64,000 bases of DNA from assembly GCA_964368645.1 (NCBI GenBank), contig CAYJBY010000016.1, forward strand, positions 1-64,000, written 5' to 3'. This document shows positions 35,576 to 44,521 of this stretch, one piece after another; positions within the stretch are counted from its first letter, which is position 1, and each line of letters starts with the position of its first letter. The translations under genes and the position numbers were made by a program. The notes beneath the pieces are model-generated. The model did not search any database. It was not told the origin of the DNA and saw only the letters and a list, made by a program, of their open reading frames with translations. This DNA is from JAEDHM01 sp964368645 (GTDB taxonomy: Bacteria > Bacillota > Clostridia > Christensenellales > CAG-1252).

Positions 35576-38200
35576 TTATTCCTGCGGAGGTTGATCGTAC
35601 GTGGGAACTGCGGTATAGGGAACGCTATTGATATAGTAGCCTGAGCCTATCGCCGTAACCGTAAGCTCGGTATCCGCGGCATAATCGAGAGAACAAGCCG
35701 CGTTCTTGGTGTAGAGGGTGTAATCGCCGTAGGTTACAAGATAGTAATCGGCGTGTTCCACAGGCTCCCAAGTAACGGTAAATTGGGTGTAAGTTAAATA
35801 AATCTCGTAGGTTACTACGGGGGTAGCAAGTACAGCCTTCCGCACGTAGGTCTTGAGAACCTTGTCGCTTACCGTGTAGTGACTGTCGCGGTGCTTTGCC
35901 GTGACGTACACGTTATACGTGCCGACTTCCTGCGTGTAGGCGGATATATCGATAACGCTGGTTGTCTCATCGGCAGGTATATCGTAGGTGTAGCTTGTGC
36001 CGTTCACGGTGTATTCGTAAGAGGTAGGCAGTGCAACGCCGTTAGCCGCCGTAATGGTGAGAGTGTTACCGTCTGCGGAAATTGCAACGGTAGGTGCGCC
36101 GAGCTTGATATTGTAGGCTACGGTAACGGTAGCCGCATCGCTGGCTAAATACTTGCTGTTGTTAGAGAAAGCCGTAACCGAGAGTGTATAGTCACCGGGA
36201 GTCAATGCAGGAAGAACGAAAGCGGTGCCCGTGACGGTATCGGTAATCTCGCCTATGGTATAGGTGTAGCCGTCCGCGTTAAGAACCTCTCCGATATAGC
36301 AAATATAGGAGCCGTCGTTTTCAACTACGTTGAGAGTAGCAGGAGCGTTAAGCTTTTCAAGCATCAGCACACTGCCCACGTTTTGGAGAGCGGTGACCTT
36401 AGCGGCAGGGTAGAGGGTGACTGCGTTGGAATCCGTGATTAAGGAACATTCGCCGTTATCGAATACCGTTATGGCTTTGCCGCCGTTAATCCGCGTTGTA
36501 ACGCCGTATAATTCGTAATCGGTAGCCGTGCTTAAGTTAGCAACGCCTAAAATCTTACCGCAGACTACCGCCTTGGTTGCCTGAACGGAGAGCTTAGCTG
36601 TTTCTTCCGCATTCTTAACGGTAGAGCCTATAGTCAGTTGGTCGGTCGTCAGCGAAATATCGTCGGCGATAATGTCCGCATTAAGGGTAACGTCCGTGTT
36701 GCCGCCGTCAAAGGTAATCTTTTGAGCAACGATAGTGCCGCCCTTTTCGTAAGCCTTTTTCTTGCGGATACCAAAGCCTATGGTCTCCTTATCGGCAGTC
36801 ATCGAAAGCACGCCGTTGACCGTAAAGGTGTGACCGTTCATATCGAAATTGTAATTGTTGAGATTGAGGTTGCCGTCGTAGGTGATATCCTCTCTGAATA
36901 CCAGAATGCCGCCTGCGTTTTCGGCTTTGTCTATATCCTCAACGGAGTGAATGAAAAGCATATCCTTGGTGTGGTAGAAGTGACCGCCCAAACAAACGCC
37001 GATAATCGCCAAGCCCAAGCACAGAAGCGTCAAAAGCAGAACGTGCTTTCTGCACCAAAGAGCCGCCTTCGAGGGGGCTTTCTTTTTCTTAACGGGAGTG
37101 CCGTCCTCGCCTTGCTCTGTTACGGCAGGCAGGTTTTCGCCGTCAGCGGCGGTGCTGTCACCGCTCACCTCGGAGTTGCCTTCATCAGCGGTGTTTTCAG
37201 CAGTGCTATCAGCGGATAAACCGTCGGTAATAATCGGGGAACCGTCCTCGGCAGTCTGCTCGGGGGCATTGTCGGTTGTTTCGCCGTTATTTTCAACTGC
37301 GATAGCAACCTCGCCGTTGCCGGCAGTAGGCTCTAGGCTCGGAATTTCCGCGTTGTCCGCGTTGTCGGCGGCGTTACTTTCGGTATTCTCGTTAGCGGTA
37401 TCGGAAACCTCAACGGCCTCGCCGTTCTCGGTATTCTCTGCCGCTTCGCCGTTTTCGGCATTTTCCGTTACGTCCTCGGCAAAAGGATCCGCGTTTGTAT
37501 CCGCACTGTTCGCAATGTTTTGTTCCGCATCGGTTGCTTCGACTTTATCGTCAGCCGCGGTATCGATTACAGCTTCACCGTTTTCGGCAAGCTCTTCGGC
37601 GGCGGTATCTGCCGTTTCGCCGTTATCTTCAACTTCGATAGCAACCTCGTCGTTGCCGTCAGTAGGCTCTAAGCTCGGAATTTCTGCGTTGTCCGCATCA
37701 CTTTCGGCATTCTCGTTAGCGGTATCGGAAACCTCAACGGCATCGCCGTTCTCGGTATTCTCTGCCGCTTCGCCGTTTTCGGCATTTTCCGTTACGTCCT
37801 CGGCAAAAGGATCCGCGTTTGTATCCGCACTGTTCGCAATGTTTTGTTCCGCATCGGTTGCTTCGACTTTATCGTCAGCCGCGGTATCGATTACAGCTTC
37901 ACCGTTTTCGGCAAGCTCTTCGGCGGCAGTATCTGCCGTTTCGCCGTTATCTTCAACAGCGTCAGCAACCTCACCGTTGCCCTCAGCGGGCTCTAGGCTC
38001 GGACTTTCCGCGCTGTCAGCGTTAAGGGCACTTTCGACAGTCTCGTTTTCCGCAACAAAAACTTCCTCGATTTCTTCTGTATCGGAGGTGCTTTCGGTGC
38101 CGTCCGTCTCGATAACGTCGTCGATTAACTCTCTATGGGTATCGGCGGTATCAACAGCAGGACGATTATAGCCGTTGTTGCGTTTCTTTTTTTTGCTCAT
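35576..38200 (-). CDS. Membrane protein with 108-residue acidic repeats and beta-rich ectodomain
   Basis: 874 residues, not recognised. It begins MSKKKKRNNGYNRP, then ~350 acidic residues rich in Glu, Asp, Ala and Asn. Within them a 108-residue block (from EIPSLEP through ENGEAVIDTAADDK to DTANEN) is present twice nearly identically plus a partial third copy. One transmembrane helix follows (about 380-400, reading HVLLLTLLCLGLAIIGVCLG). The outer part is beta-rich: a stack of short strands with alternating VT/NG pattern, like a right-handed beta-helix (about 430-600), then Fn3-like modules (AYNIKLGAPTVAISADGN, ATPVVTYEIYL). The acidic repeats would lie inside the cell. AAGGAG precedes the ATG. 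It follows apgM by 10 bp on the same strand. Confidence 0.75.
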   Translation of the reverse strand: MSKKKKRNNGYNRPAVDTADTHRELIDDVIETDGTESTSDTEEIEEVFVAENETVESALNADSAESPSLEPAEGNGEVADAVEDNGETADTAAEELAENGEAVIDTAADDKVEATDAEQNIANSADTNADPFAEDVTENAENGEAAENTENGDAVEVSDTANENAESDADNAEIPSLEPTDGNDEVAIEVEDNGETADTAAEELAENGEAVIDTAADDKVEATDAEQNIANSADTNADPFAEDVTENAENGEAAENTENGEAVEVSDTANENTESNAADNADNAEIPSLEPTAGNGEVAIAVENNGETTDNAPEQTAEDGSPIITDGLSADSTAENTADEGNSEVSGDSTAADGENLPAVTEQGEDGTPVKKKKAPSKAALWCRKHVLLLTLLCLGLAIIGVCLGGHFYHTKDMLFIHSVEDIDKAENAGGILVFREDITYDGNLNLNNYNFDMNGHTFTVNGVLSMTADKETIGFGIRKKKAYEKGGTIVAQKITFDGGNTDVTLNADIIADDISLTTDQLTIGSTVKNAEETAKLSVQATKAVVCGKILGVANLSTATDYELYGVTTRINGGKAITVFDNGECSLITDSNAVTLYPAAKVTALQNVGSVLMLEKLNAPATLNVVENDGSYICYIGEVLNADGYTYTIGEITDTVTGTAFVLPALTPGDYTLSVTAFSNNSKYLASDAATVTVAYNIKLGAPTVAISADGNTLTITAANGVALPTSYEYTVNGTSYTYDIPADETTSVIDISAYTQEVGTYNVYVTAKHRDSHYTVSDKVLKTYVRKAVLATPVVTYEIYLTYTQFTVTWEPVEHADYYLVTYGDYTLYTKNAACSLDYAADTELTVTAIGSGYYINSVPYTAVPTYDQPPQE
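37290..37990 (-). repeat. 324-bp in-frame tandem repeats
   Basis: Two full copies and a partial third within the surface gene; matching landmarks lie 324 bp apart (37388 and 37712; 37637 and 37961). One copy carries a 12-bp in-frame insertion (landmarks 37301 and 37637 are 336 bp apart). The copies are nearly identical in DNA, which indicates recent duplication. Confidence 0.9.
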
Positions 38201-38210
38201 AATTATCTCC

Positions 38211-39419
38211 TTATTTTTCCAACAGCTTGTCAATCAGGGTACAGCCCTTTTCGACGAAGACGCCGCTTTCGGCACAGGTTTTTTCGTTATAAAGGCGATT
38301 GTGCTTTTTCACCGCTCTGGAATCGAAAATCATATAAGGAACGGGATCCATTGCGTGGGTTCTGGTCGCCATCGGAGTGGGGTGGTCGGGGCAAATCAGA
38401 ATACGGAAATCCTGCTCGCTCTCCGCAAGTCCGCGGTAAACGGGACCAACGATGTCGCGGTCGATGTTCTCGATAGCCTGAATTTTGCAGTCCAAAAGTC
38501 CTTGGTGTCCCATCTCGTCAGGAGCTTCGACATGGATATAAACGTAGTCCAAGCCGTCCGCTAAATTGTCAAGAGCGGCTTGCCCCTTGCCCTTATAGTC
38601 GGTATTAAGCATACCGTTGGCACCCTCTACGTTGATAACGCGCATTTGTGCGCCCACGGCTATACCCTTCAGCAGGTCAACCGCGCTGATAATGCCGCCC
38701 TTAACGCCGTTCTTCTGCTCGAAGGAGGTGAGATTAGGCTTAACGCCCTCGCCCCACAGCCAAATAGAATCGGCGGTGTGCTTGCCCTCGGCACGTCTTT
38801 TGACGTTGACGGGGTGGTCTTTCAAAAGCTCGTAGGAGCGTTTGTACATAGCGAGCATCATATCCGCGTAACGGCCTTTGGGCAGATAGTCCTTAATCAC
38901 TTTGTCCGAAATATCGTGAGGAGGAGTGTAATCGGTGCCCAGTTGTGCGTCGTTATGCAACAGGCAGTGACGGTAAGCCACGCCTGCGTAAAAATGCAGC
39001 TTGTCAGTATCCAGATACTGCTTAAGATAGTTGATAAGCTCGGTGCTTTCCGCGGTGCTGATTTCGCCGCTACTGTAATCCTTCATCGTCTTGTTCTCAT
39101 AGCCTTCCTCATCGCCGAGGGTGACAAGGTTGCAACGGGTTGCGACGTCGGAGTCAGTCATCGGAACGCCGATGGAAAGAGCTTCCAAGGGGGATCTGCC
39201 GGTGTAGTAAACCGCAGGATCATAGCCGATAACGGAAAGGTTCGCCGTATCGCTGCCGGGCTTCATACCTATGGGAACGGTACGCGCGAGACCAAGCTCA
39301 GAGTAAGCCGCCAAGCAGTCCATATTGGGCGTTTTGGAGATTTCGAGAGGGGTTTTGCCATTTAATTGCGGAACAGGGTAATCCGCCATTCCGTCACAAA
39401 GTATAACAACGTATTTCAT
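38211..39419 (-). CDS. apgM: 2,3-bisphosphoglycerate-independent phosphoglycerate mutase (ApgM type)
   Basis: Interconverts 3- and 2-phosphoglycerate in glycolysis. The archaeal-type, alkaline-phosphatase-fold enzyme is clear: metal Asp9 in VVILCDGMADYP, GKTPLEISKTPNMD, the serine nucleophile (about Ser56) in GMKPGSDTANLSVIGYDP, GRSPLEALSIGV, and the C-terminal metal site reading HVEAPDEMGHQG and CPDHPTPMATRTH. Some databases label this family as a homoserine kinase candidate. 402 residues is normal. A consensus promoter ends about ten bases before the ATG and there is no Shine-Dalgarno site, so translation is probably leaderless or nearly so. Confidence 0.9.
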   Translation of the reverse strand: MKYVVILCDGMADYPVPQLNGKTPLEISKTPNMDCLAAYSELGLARTVPIGMKPGSDTANLSVIGYDPAVYYTGRSPLEALSIGVPMTDSDVATRCNLVTLGDEEGYENKTMKDYSSGEISTAESTELINYLKQYLDTDKLHFYAGVAYRHCLLHNDAQLGTDYTPPHDISDKVIKDYLPKGRYADMMLAMYKRSYELLKDHPVNVKRRAEGKHTADSIWLWGEGVKPNLTSFEQKNGVKGGIISAVDLLKGIAVGAQMRVINVEGANGMLNTDYKGKGQAALDNLADGLDYVYIHVEAPDEMGHQGLLDCKIQAIENIDRDIVGPVYRGLAESEQDFRILICPDHPTPMATRTHAMDPVPYMIFDSRAVKKHNRLYNEKTCAESGVFVEKGCTLIDKLLEK

Positions 39420-39428
39420 AATATATTC

Positions 39429-39457
39429 ATTATAAATAGTTTACTTACAGATGTCAA
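39429..39457 (-). promoter_or_regulatory. Promoter of apgM
   Basis: Minus strand: TTGACA, 17-nt spacer, TATAAT. The predicted transcript start (about 39422) is within three bases of the ATG at 39419. Confidence 0.85.
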
Positions 39458-39648
39458 TTTCAATAATAATAATTTTATCTTACGAAAAAAGTCGAATAGG
39501 GATAAGCAAGCCTTATACCGTGGGATTTCAAATGGCGAAAAGCCGAACGCGGCGGCGTTTTTCGGAGGGTATTGCATACGGGGCAATAAGGAAACGGCAA
39601 TGAATCCGCGGCAACCTTTGAAAAATGGATTAAAATTACAAATTATAC

Positions 39649-39721
39649 TTTACAAAACTTTATAATTTTTTACGATAATGATTTATAAAATATTGACAAG
39701 ATTTGTAAAACTTTATATAAT
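39649..39721 (+). repeat. Duplicated element over promoter of the AAA operon
   Basis: TTTACAAAACTTTATAAT at about 39648-39665 recurs as TTTGTAAAACTTTATATAAT at 39702-39721, the second overlapping the -10 box. It could be the operator of the HTH protein encoded first in the operon (inference). The rest of 39458-39648 holds nothing recognised. Confidence 0.6.
39693..39721 (+). promoter_or_regulatory. Consensus promoter of HTH-AAA operon
   Basis: TTGACA, 17-nt spacer, TATAAT. Confidence 0.88.
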
Positions 39722-39745
39722 GAAAGAAAAAACTTAGGGTGAATT

Positions 39746-40240
39746 ATGGAAAACTGCCTTTTAGCGGAAGTATTGGATAAAATGTCTTTGAGAGTCGGCG
39801 ATTTGGCTGACTATCTTGATGTTTCGCGCACGACTGTATATAATTACCGCACAACGGATTTTTGCCGTTTACCAGCAGGCAAGCGTTACAAGCTGTTGGA
39901 GCTTTTTCAATGCAAAACCGAAGAGGAGCTTAAGGAACTGCTTGACAGTAACGATTCGGCTCGTCTTGTTAAGAGCTTGGACGTTGCGGAAGCCCGTATG
40001 AGGGAGAAGAAAGGCGGACAGCGTGCCGATTCCGCCGACGAAAGCAGAGCGGCTAAGACCAGAGCCGACAGGCTTTTGGAATATTTTGAAACCACCGACA
40101 GTCTGACGCTTAGACTTTTAATCGAAACTCTTGCTCGGATTACCAAGGGAATGTCGGGCGGCGAAATCAAGCGTTTTTTGGAATATATGGAGATTTACGA
40201 GAAGTACCGCGCGTACAGCTCGGAGTCGGACAAGAGATAA
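39746..40240 (+). CDS. Small helix-turn-helix protein, first gene of AAA operon
   Basis: 164 residues. The N-terminus has a helix-turn-helix: LRVGDLADYLDVSRTTVYNY (residues about 15-34), then PAGKRYKLLELF. The middle is a charged, coiled-coil-prone linker (LDVAEARMREKKGG to KTRADRLLEYF), and the C-terminus is helical (LTLRLLIETLARITKGMSGG). No known family beyond the HTH. The gene is followed by a GTG-started AAA ATPase after 15 bp. It is likely the operon's own regulator; a promoter-overlapping duplicated element supports autoregulation, unproven. Confidence 0.75.
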   Translation: MENCLLAEVLDKMSLRVGDLADYLDVSRTTVYNYRTTDFCRLPAGKRYKLLELFQCKTEEELKELLDSNDSARLVKSLDVAEARMREKKGGQRADSADESRAAKTRADRLLEYFETTDSLTLRLLIETLARITKGMSGGEIKRFLEYMEIYEKYRAYSSESDKR

Positions 40241-40255
40241 GGGAGGACGGATTAA

Positions 40256-41845
40256 GTGAGATACGAGAGCGAAATCGAGGTTTTGATAAAAGCAGGCGCG
40301 AAGGTCGTCGAGGTGGCGTCCTACGAGTGGCAGAGAGTTCACGCAATAGTGGCGGAAATCGCCGAGGACATAGACGTGCCTTGGTTCTCTTGGAGCAGTG
40401 TTTCCGGACTTAAGGTTTGGACAGGCAGTAATTTTAAGGTTATCAACGAGGATTGCACCACTCTGCCGCAGGTTTTCCAGTATTATTTGAGAGCAGAGCA
40501 GGATATGCTTTTAATTCTTGAGGATTTTCATCCTTACAGCGACTGCGCAAGCCCTGTCAACGTACGCTTTTTGAGAGAAATGATGCGTCCTGCCAGTTAC
40601 GTGGGCAATTACAAAAAAGCGGTAATTCTGTCCGCGCCCTGCAAGTTCGTTCCCGACGAGCTTTCCAAGGAACTGCCCGTAGTGGAATTGGAGCTTCCCG
40701 ACAGGGATACGCTCAAAATCCTTGCTCACTCTGTGGTAAGGCGTTACGAGGCGGAGTGTTTTGAGGCTGACATTACCTCCAAACTGCTTGAAGCGGCGTT
40801 GGGCTTGACGGTAATGGAAGCGGAATTGGCGTTTTCCAAGGCGATAATCAGACAGCGTAAGCTGACGGAGGAGGAGATTCCCCTAATTATTGCGGAAAAG
40901 GAGCAGATAATCAAAAAGAGCGGTCTTTTGGAGTACTATCACCCCACCGAGTATCTTAACAGCGTAGGCGGCTTGGACAACCTTAAGGACTGGATTCGCA
41001 AAAGGGGTATGGCGTACAGTGACGAGGCAAGGTCGTACGGCTTAAGCACGCCGCGAGGCGTTTTGCTCTTAGGCGTTCCGGGCTGCGGCAAAAGTCTTAT
41101 CGCCAAGGCTATCGCCAACGAGTGGCAGTTCCCCTTGCTGAGATTCGATTTGGGCAAGGTGTACGGCGGCGTGGTAGGCGAGTCGGAGCGTAATATCCGT
41201 TACGCCTTGGACGTAGCGAAAACGATTTCACCCTGCGTGCTATGGATAGACGAGATAGAAAAAGGTCTGTCGGGTTTTCAAAGCAGCGGAAGAACGGACG
41301 GCGGCACCAGTGCGCGTGTATTCGGTACTTTTTTGACTTGGCTTCAGGAAAAGACCGAGCCTGTATTCGTGGTGGCAACCGCCAACGATATCAGCGCAAT
41401 GCCTCCCGAATTGTTGAGAAAGGGACGTTTTGACGAGATTTTCTTCGTGGATTTACCCTCTGAAAGCGAAAGACGCAACATTTTCAACATACATTTAGGC
41501 GCGAAGGGCAGAGACGCGCAAAGCTTAAAGCTTGATATGGACAGACTGACGATGCTGACCGAGGGCTTTTCGGGTTCCGAAATCGCCGAGGCGATTAACG
41601 AGGCGTTGGGCGAGGCGTTTTTCGAGCATCAAAAGAACCTTGAACAGAAGAATTTGGAAAACTGTATCGCCAAAACCTGCCCCCTGTCCAGAACTATGGC
41701 GGAAACGATTTTCAACCTGCGTAAGTGGGCGGATAAAAGAGCGCGTTCGGCAAGCAGTGAGGAGCCCGAGGCGGTTAAGGAGTTGGACGAGGAAATCCCC
41801 AGACTTCAACAGGAGTATATCAACCCCTTTATTCACAAAAAGTAA
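40256..41845 (+). CDS. AAA+ ATPase, Ycf46-like
   Basis: 529 residues. The C-terminal half is a classical AAA module: Walker A GVPGCGKS (273-280), Walker B VLWIDE (328-333), sensor-1 Asn377 in VVATANDIS, arginine-finger region LLRKGRFDEIFFVDLP (387-401) and a helical lid with GFSGSEIAEAINEAL. The N-terminal half (1-230) resembles a second, degenerate ATPase-like domain (LLILEDFHPY and VILSAPCKFVPDEL), the layout of Ycf46-type proteins of cyanobacteria and chloroplast genomes (family knowledge). GTG start with GGGAGG nine bases upstream. In this operon it would supply the energy-using step. The target is unknown. Confidence 0.88.
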   Translation: MRYESEIEVLIKAGAKVVEVASYEWQRVHAIVAEIAEDIDVPWFSWSSVSGLKVWTGSNFKVINEDCTTLPQVFQYYLRAEQDMLLILEDFHPYSDCASPVNVRFLREMMRPASYVGNYKKAVILSAPCKFVPDELSKELPVVELELPDRDTLKILAHSVVRRYEAECFEADITSKLLEAALGLTVMEAELAFSKAIIRQRKLTEEEIPLIIAEKEQIIKKSGLLEYYHPTEYLNSVGGLDNLKDWIRKRGMAYSDEARSYGLSTPRGVLLLGVPGCGKSLIAKAIANEWQFPLLRFDLGKVYGGVVGESERNIRYALDVAKTISPCVLWIDEIEKGLSGFQSSGRTDGGTSARVFGTFLTWLQEKTEPVFVVATANDISAMPPELLRKGRFDEIFFVDLPSESERRNIFNIHLGAKGRDAQSLKLDMDRLTMLTEGFSGSEIAEAINEALGEAFFEHQKNLEQKNLENCIAKTCPLSRTMAETIFNLRKWADKRARSASSEEPEAVKELDEEIPRLQQEYINPFIHKK

Positions 41846-41922
41846 TACTATATTGCATAAGCAGGGCTGAAACACATCGTAAAAAGGAAAAATCATTAAC
41901 GAAAAACGATTGACAAGGTAGA

Positions 41923-43746
41923 ATGACGGCAATAGCGGATAAAACGGTTACGATAACGAAGTACAATTCTCTGTATAGCACCGGGGTGTTTTTCCGCCCC
42001 TGCGTTTTGGGAGAAAGCACCAAGGCGGATTATTATTATCCGATGGAGCAGATACACTTCTTGCTTAACGGAGTATCGAAAATCGAGTTCAAACTGGTAA
42101 GCTGTTGCTTCCCTCGTGCGATATACGATTATCTTCGTTTGCAAAGCTACCGCACACCGATGAGTCTTACCGTAAGGAACGTGATGGTGTTTTCCGCATA
42201 TAGGGAACTGGGGGTTATATCCAATTGCGTGGACTTATCCCTAAAGTACAATGCGGTATGCTTTATATACGGTGGGGAACGAAAGTATTACGCCATCGCC
42301 AACGGCTTTTATGAAATCGACGCAGAAACCTACGGCGCGAACAGCGGCTCGGGGCGGTTAAGCTACGGCTCCTGCTCCCGAATGATAGTGGCGGACGACA
42401 GTCGGCGCAACCTTCTTTACGTAACGGAAACCGCACAGCGCGGAAATGCCGTTGACTACGTTGTGCCGTTCTCGGAGTACAACGATACGTTGGCGGCGGC
42501 GGTGGATATAGCCAATCTGCGGCTGTTCTTAAGCGACGGCGTGAAAAACGGTATTTTCTACGGTGACGAGGACGGCGGCTTCCGTCGTTTGGTCAACGCG
42601 GAGGGTGTGAACGTACCCGTCAAAACGGACGGCGAAACCGTTCGCCGTTACGTGGGTAACACCTTTATGAAGACAGCCGCCCCCGATAAAGCCGCGGCAA
42701 AGACGGAACTTCTTGCAGTGAAAGACGGTAAAATGGTGTATTTCGACGGGCTAAAGGACGAAAAACGCTCGTTGACTGTAAACTGTCGCAGTTACGACGA
42801 GTTTATGGCAAGTCAGCCCGACGAAAAACTTTTGCCTGCCGACTTCAACGAGGGGTTATATCGTAAGGTGGAATACGTAATCAAATTCGTACCTCCTCTT
42901 TTAACGGAGGATTACGCAAAGCACGCGTCCGCCACCGACTGGGAAAAGGGTATGCGCGGTTGGCGTAAGGCGTACAAGCCCGACAAACTCAAGCCTATGA
43001 TTGCCTCGGCGGAGAGCTTGGCAACGGAAGGCGCGGACGAATTTAAGCTTGTAGCGGACGAATTGAGCTATATCGACGGCAAGCTTAACGACATTGCTTC
43101 CATAGCCTCTTTGAAGCTGTGGCTGACTACGAAAACCAATTTGATACGGTATCACGGCGACAGCGCGGTGCAAATATTCACGTCAATGTACGACAGCGTT
43201 TACGTGGATAACGACGACGTAAAGGTGGGCAAAATCAAGGAAGAAATCGCGGTCAAGCAATCGCTTATCAAGGAAAAGAAAAAACTTCTAAAAAAGGATC
43301 CCTACGACCTAAGCGCGACGGGGCGAATCAAGCGTTTGGAAGAGGAAATCGGTTCCTTGGAGCTATTGATAAAGAGATTCGTTTCCGAAAAAGCCCGTCG
43401 AATAACGGCGGAAAGACAGCACTATATCGAAAGGTGCCAGCAGTTACTGGACGGCGGCGATATGCTGGAGCGAAACAACGCCTTTTCCCGAGTTCTGGGC
43501 GAGAACGAAAGCACCAAGGAAGAGCTTTTGATGAGCTTTACTTCGATATATCTGAAGATATACGTCAAATATTTGAAGGAGCTTGGCAACGCACTGGACG
43601 TTATATCCAAGGGCGACCTGCCGGGCAAGTTCGGTTTATATACCAAAAACGGAAAAAACTACGTCGCCGTATCCGATTACGAGGACGTAAGCGAGGCATT
43701 CGACTACGCGGACGAGAAGAACGCGGAGCTGATAGTTAAGAGGTGA
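41923..43746 (+). CDS. 607-residue protein of unknown family in AAA operon
   Basis: I do not recognise this protein. Three parts are visible. Residues 1-220 are beta-rich, with lines such as KVIEFKL-type strands around VSKIEFKLVSCCFPRAIYDY and LTVRNVMVF, recalling a two-lobed beta-sandwich. Residues about 220-420 are mixed. Residues about 425-515 form a charged coiled coil (KEEIAVKQSLIKEKKKLLKK, RLEEEIGSLELLIKRF). No signal peptide, no transmembrane helix, no obvious catalytic motif. ATG with AAGGTAG just upstream. It lies 77 bp after the ATPase and three bases before the next gene, so it is a core member of the same operon and probably cytosolic. Confidence 0.7.
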   Translation: MTAIADKTVTITKYNSLYSTGVFFRPCVLGESTKADYYYPMEQIHFLLNGVSKIEFKLVSCCFPRAIYDYLRLQSYRTPMSLTVRNVMVFSAYRELGVISNCVDLSLKYNAVCFIYGGERKYYAIANGFYEIDAETYGANSGSGRLSYGSCSRMIVADDSRRNLLYVTETAQRGNAVDYVVPFSEYNDTLAAAVDIANLRLFLSDGVKNGIFYGDEDGGFRRLVNAEGVNVPVKTDGETVRRYVGNTFMKTAAPDKAAAKTELLAVKDGKMVYFDGLKDEKRSLTVNCRSYDEFMASQPDEKLLPADFNEGLYRKVEYVIKFVPPLLTEDYAKHASATDWEKGMRGWRKAYKPDKLKPMIASAESLATEGADEFKLVADELSYIDGKLNDIASIASLKLWLTTKTNLIRYHGDSAVQIFTSMYDSVYVDNDDVKVGKIKEEIAVKQSLIKEKKKLLKKDPYDLSATGRIKRLEEEIGSLELLIKRFVSEKARRITAERQHYIERCQQLLDGGDMLERNNAFSRVLGENESTKEELLMSFTSIYLKIYVKYLKELGNALDVISKGDLPGKFGLYTKNGKNYVAVSDYEDVSEAFDYADEKNAELIVKR

Positions 43747-43749
43747 CAA

Positions 43750-44508
43750 ATGAGTAGTATCAGAAGAATTAAGGCTTACAAAAAACTGACCGTGGAGCTT
43801 TCCGACATCACCAAAACCGCCCTAAGCGACGCGGAGCAAAAGCTAATCGACTGTTTTAATAACAGATTCGACAAGCTAAAAGGTATGCTCAAGGATATGA
43901 CCGTTTACAAGGACAAAAAGTGGATAATGGTCAACGACAAATACAAGGTGCATACCGATTTCCCCGAAATATCCAAGGCTTTCGGGTTCTTAACAGGCAG
44001 GGTTGACTGTACTATAACAGGAGATAATTTTGTCATCACGGACAGAATTTTCGGCTTTTTATCCGTGCTGGGCTGTGACAGGGATATGTTTGATGGAGTA
44101 GAGGGCGAGGCTCCCGACGCAAAACTGCGCACCGCCGTCAACAAGGCACTCAACGGTTTTTTGGACGAGCAGGACGTAATCGCGGAAAAGAAGCTGTTAA
44201 GCGACGCCATCGAGCAGGTTAGGGAAAAGGGCAGTTACTCTGTCAAGGGCATCGAACAGCTGGAAAAAACCGTGATGGACAGACGGACAATATCCAACCG
44301 CAGCTTGGGCGTAACCCACGACAACAAGGTAAAAAGGAGTTTCGACTCCTTTGCTGGGCAGGTTAAGAATTACGTTGACAACTTTTCCACTTGGATGAAG
44401 GAGGGTATGAAGCGTATGATTACCTCAAGAGCGAGAACCTTGGGTTATAACGTGCAGGAGCAAAACGAGAACGGTAAGGTAAAACTTATTCTGATTCGCA
44501 ACGATTAA
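43750..44508 (+). CDS. Protein with possible Ycf35/DUF1257-like C-terminus
   Basis: 252 residues. The C-terminal line ARTLGYNVQEQNENGKVKLI with the final LIRND resembles the end of Ycf35 (DUF1257) proteins, and the gene order AAA, this protein, DUF2997-like is the order known for ycf46-ycf35-type clusters. The body is longer than the usual ~130 residues and carries a helix-rich middle (KKLLSDAIEQVREKGSYSVK). The assignment is by eye and by context, and may be wrong. No signal or membrane segment. It starts three bases after the previous stop and ends 13 bp before the next gene. Confidence 0.6.
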   Translation: MSSIRRIKAYKKLTVELSDITKTALSDAEQKLIDCFNNRFDKLKGMLKDMTVYKDKKWIMVNDKYKVHTDFPEISKAFGFLTGRVDCTITGDNFVITDRIFGFLSVLGCDRDMFDGVEGEAPDAKLRTAVNKALNGFLDEQDVIAEKKLLSDAIEQVREKGSYSVKGIEQLEKTVMDRRTISNRSLGVTHDNKVKRSFDSFAGQVKNYVDNFSTWMKEGMKRMITSRARTLGYNVQEQNENGKVKLILIRND

Positions 44509-44521
44509 GGAGGAAAACGCA

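Noticed and set aside
37098..38171. 357-codon open frame on the plus strand, Ser/Ala-rich
   Set aside because: Antisense to the acidic repeats of the minus-strand surface gene; no start signal.
38580..39365. 261-codon plus-strand frame
   Set aside because: Antisense to apgM, which has clear family motifs.
39366..39665. 99-codon plus-strand frame between apgM and the HTH gene
   Set aside because: Starts inside apgM on the opposite strand, no Shine-Dalgarno, and a product without family features.
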